Assembly (NCBI RefSeq): GCF_017308075.1
Contig: NZ_JAFKFX010000040.1
Location: 62,001 to 126,000, forward strand
DNA from: Allobosea sp.
GTDB lineage: Bacteria; Pseudomonadota; Alphaproteobacteria; Rhizobiales; Beijerinckiaceae
Direction of reading: 5' to 3'
Length of the DNA stretch: 64,000 nt
Below are positions 63,009 to 64,000 of this stretch, piece after piece. The position numbers and the translations under genes were made by a program. Each line of letters starts with the position of its first letter. The stretch's first letter is position 1. Under the pieces are notes generated by a model. The model was not told the DNA's origin and did not search any database. It saw only the letters and a list, made by a program, of their open reading frames with translations.

Positions 63009-63302
63009 ATGAAGCAGGAGGGCGGCTGGGTCTACATCATGACGAACCGGCCGAACGGCACGCTCTACATTGGCGTGACGAGCGACCTTGGTCGGCGCGT
63101 TCACGAGCATCGCGAGGGCCTGATTGCCGGCTTCACGAAGCAGTACGGGCTGAAACGTCTCGTCTGGTACGAATGGCACGACGAGATCGAAGCCGCGATC
63201 CAGCGCGAGACGTCCATGAAGCGCTGGTATCGCGCCTACAAGACCCGCACGATCATGGCCCGCAATCCCGACTGGACCGATCTTTACGACGAGCTGGCCT
63301 GA
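63009..63302 (+). CDS. GIY-YIG domain nuclease, small single-domain type (copy 2)
   Basis: 97 aa. WVYIMTNRPNGTLYIGVTS holds both tyrosine motifs, LGRRVHEHREG the catalytic arginine and AAIQRETSMKRWYRAYKTR the catalytic glutamate. About half identical to copy 1 by eye, including the C-terminal WxDLYD. ATG at 63009 follows TGACGCC; the frame extends far upstream through the repeats without conservation. Bracketed by two family B palindromes (45 bases before, 37 after), the same architecture as copy 1 but with a different repeat subfamily. Confidence 0.9.
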   Translation: MKQEGGWVYIMTNRPNGTLYIGVTSDLGRRVHEHREGLIAGFTKQYGLKRLVWYEWHDEIEAAIQRETSMKRWYRAYKTRTIMARNPDWTDLYDELA

Positions 63303-63339
63303 CCGGGCGGGCGGCTCCCGGTCCCGTAACCGCTCCACC

Positions 63340-63467
63340 GTCATGGTCGCCCTTGTGGCGACCATCCACGTCTTCGCGCCGGAACGACTGGGCGAGCAGC
63401 GTTTGCAGGCGGGCGCCTGCCATTGGCGTCGCAAGGCGTGGATGCTCGGGACAAGCCCGAGCATGAC
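63340..63467. repeat. Family B repeat, copy 6 (right flank of second GIY-YIG gene)
   Basis: 128 bases, GTCATGGTCGCCCTTGTGGC ... AGCCCGAGCATGAC. Nearly identical to copies 5 and 7, with the right inner hairpin changed in a paired way (GCTCGGG/CCCGAGC for GGTCGGG/CCCGACC). Confidence 0.88.
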
Positions 63468-63470
63468 GGA

Positions 63471-63598
63471 GGAAGGTGGCGCGGAGCGCCGGATGAGGGC
63501 CTGTGCTTGCCGCAGAAGGCCGCAGCGGCTCCGTTGCACTCAGAAAATCGGCGGCGGGCCTTCACCCCTGCCCCTCTCCCATCCGGGAGAGGGGTTCC
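63471..63598. repeat. Family A repeat with conserved centre F, copy 1
   Basis: Left arm GAAGGTGGCGCGGAGCGCCG then the centre CTGTGCTTGCCGCAGAAGGC ... TTGCACTCAGA, which recurs almost unchanged at 63935-64000, then a right arm with CCCCTCTCCCATCCGGGAGA. Confidence 0.8.
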
Positions 63599-63626
63599 CT
63601 GCGCCTTGTCCTGAAAAGGGCGGTGC

Positions 63627-63729
63627 CCCGAAGCCTCCCGGGAATGGGCCCCGCCCGCAGACGCCGACCCTCACCCGACCTCTGGCATACCTCCGGACGG
63701 CCGCCCCGTATGGGTGATGGGCGAGGGAT
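63627..63729. repeat. Repeat E, copy 2
   Basis: 103 bases, matching copy 1 at 62682-62793 across CGCCGACCCTCACCC and the whole CCTCTGGCATACCTCCGGAC ... GTGATGGGCGAGG segment. Confidence 0.8.
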
Positions 63730-63744
63730 AAGTTCGCCCCTCCC

Positions 63745-63871
63745 GTCATGGTCGCCCTTGTGGCGACCATCCACGTCTTCGCGCCGGAACGACCGGGCGA
63801 GCGGCATTTCGCGGGCCAGCTTGCCGTTTGCGTCGCAAGGCGTGGATGCTCGGGACAAGCCCTAGCATGAC
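63745..63871. repeat. Family B repeat, copy 7
   Basis: 127 bases, GTCATGGTCGCCCTTGTGGC ... CCTAGCATGAC. The start lies 405 bases after copy 6, as part of a partly tandem B-A-E array. Confidence 0.88.
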
Positions 63872-63892
63872 GGGGTGGGGAACCTCGACCCT

Positions 63893-64000
63893 GCCTTCTC
63901 CCGGATGGGAGAAGGTGGCGCGGAGCGCCGGATGAGGGCCTGTGCTTGCCGCAGAAGGCCGCAGCGGCTCCGTTGCACTCAGATAATCAGCGGCGGGCCC
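63893..64000. repeat. Family A repeat with centre F, copy 2 (runs off the window)
   Basis: CCTTCTCCCGGATGGGAGAA then GGTGGCGCGGAGCGCCGGAT and the F centre up to the window end; matches 63471-63560 with two or three changes. Confidence 0.8.

Noticed and set aside
62835-64000. Possible CRISPR-like array
   Set aside because: The repeats are over 100 bp, palindromic and of several kinds with irregular spacing and no uniform spacers; no cas genes are present.

Overview
The window is a 64 kb piece of a high-GC (about two-thirds G+C by eye, not computed) alphaproteobacterial chromosome. It most resembles the Hyphomicrobiales, for example Bosea-like genomes. That placement is an inference from gene families and gene order: urtABCDE, ACC deaminase beside an Lrp-type regulator, a dgt-argS-SPOR-nagZ-scpA-scpB-tatABC-serS-surE-pcm-LysM/M23-yajC-secD-secF block, two DUF1127-type or DUF1127-like small proteins, and many dispersed palindromic repeats. 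No rRNA, tRNA, CRISPR array, prophage or classical insertion sequence was seen.

Layout. 1-1.2 kb: 5' part of RNase R (minus strand), preceded by a possible 25-codon leader ORF whose Shine-Dalgarno matches the 16S 3' tail almost perfectly. 1.5-7.5 kb: urea ABC transporter urtABCDE behind a textbook sigma-54 promoter. 7.7-9.6 kb: Lrp regulator and ACC deaminase with a small unknown downstream gene. These two loci suggest scavenging of nitrogen from urea and from the plant ethylene precursor. 9.9-15.4 kb: CPA2 cation/proton antiporter, then 6-phosphogluconate dehydrogenase, gluconokinase and a UxaA-type sugar-acid dehydratase. 15.5-23.8 kb: two-domain VOC protein with Tat signal, DoxX-like membrane protein, MarR regulator divergent from a hydrolase plus an orphan amino-acid-type binding protein, LprI-like protein, aminotransferase, sirtuin and MpaB-type protein. 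24.2-26.9 kb: double cold-shock protein, HPP-family membrane protein and HD-GYP protein.

26.9-52.7 kb is a housekeeping block: ErpA, dGTPase, ArgS, SPOR protein, NagZ, ScpAB, TatABC, SerS, SurE, Pcm, LysM/LytM lipoprotein, DUF815 ATPase, YajC-SecDF, and two homologues of mitochondrial complex I assembly factors (NDUFAF3- and NDUFAF6-like). It is interrupted by accessory genes: a frameshifted ureohydrolase, a TRAP binding protein and an RraA-like protein (32.4-35.6 kb), an orphan ABC ATPase (38.5-39.6 kb) and a GIY-YIG nuclease cassette (41.5-42.0 kb). 52.8-62.0 kb holds an MHS-type permease, TrmFO, DUF1127, a ceramidase-like membrane protein, an ArsR/SRPBCC pair, a second RraA-like protein, an IalB-like protein, arylamine N-acetyltransferase, cytochrome c and an AhpD-like protein. 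62.0-64.0 kb is a repeat-dense region around a second GIY-YIG nuclease.

The most unusual pattern is in the repeats. At least thirteen intergenic elements begin with GTCAT (one GTCGT) and end with ATGAC (one ATGGC) around an interrupted palindrome. Both GIY-YIG genes are tightly bracketed by two such elements, of a different subfamily in each case. This resembles the architecture of REP elements with their RAYT nuclease and is the best candidate here for an undescribed repeat/nuclease system.
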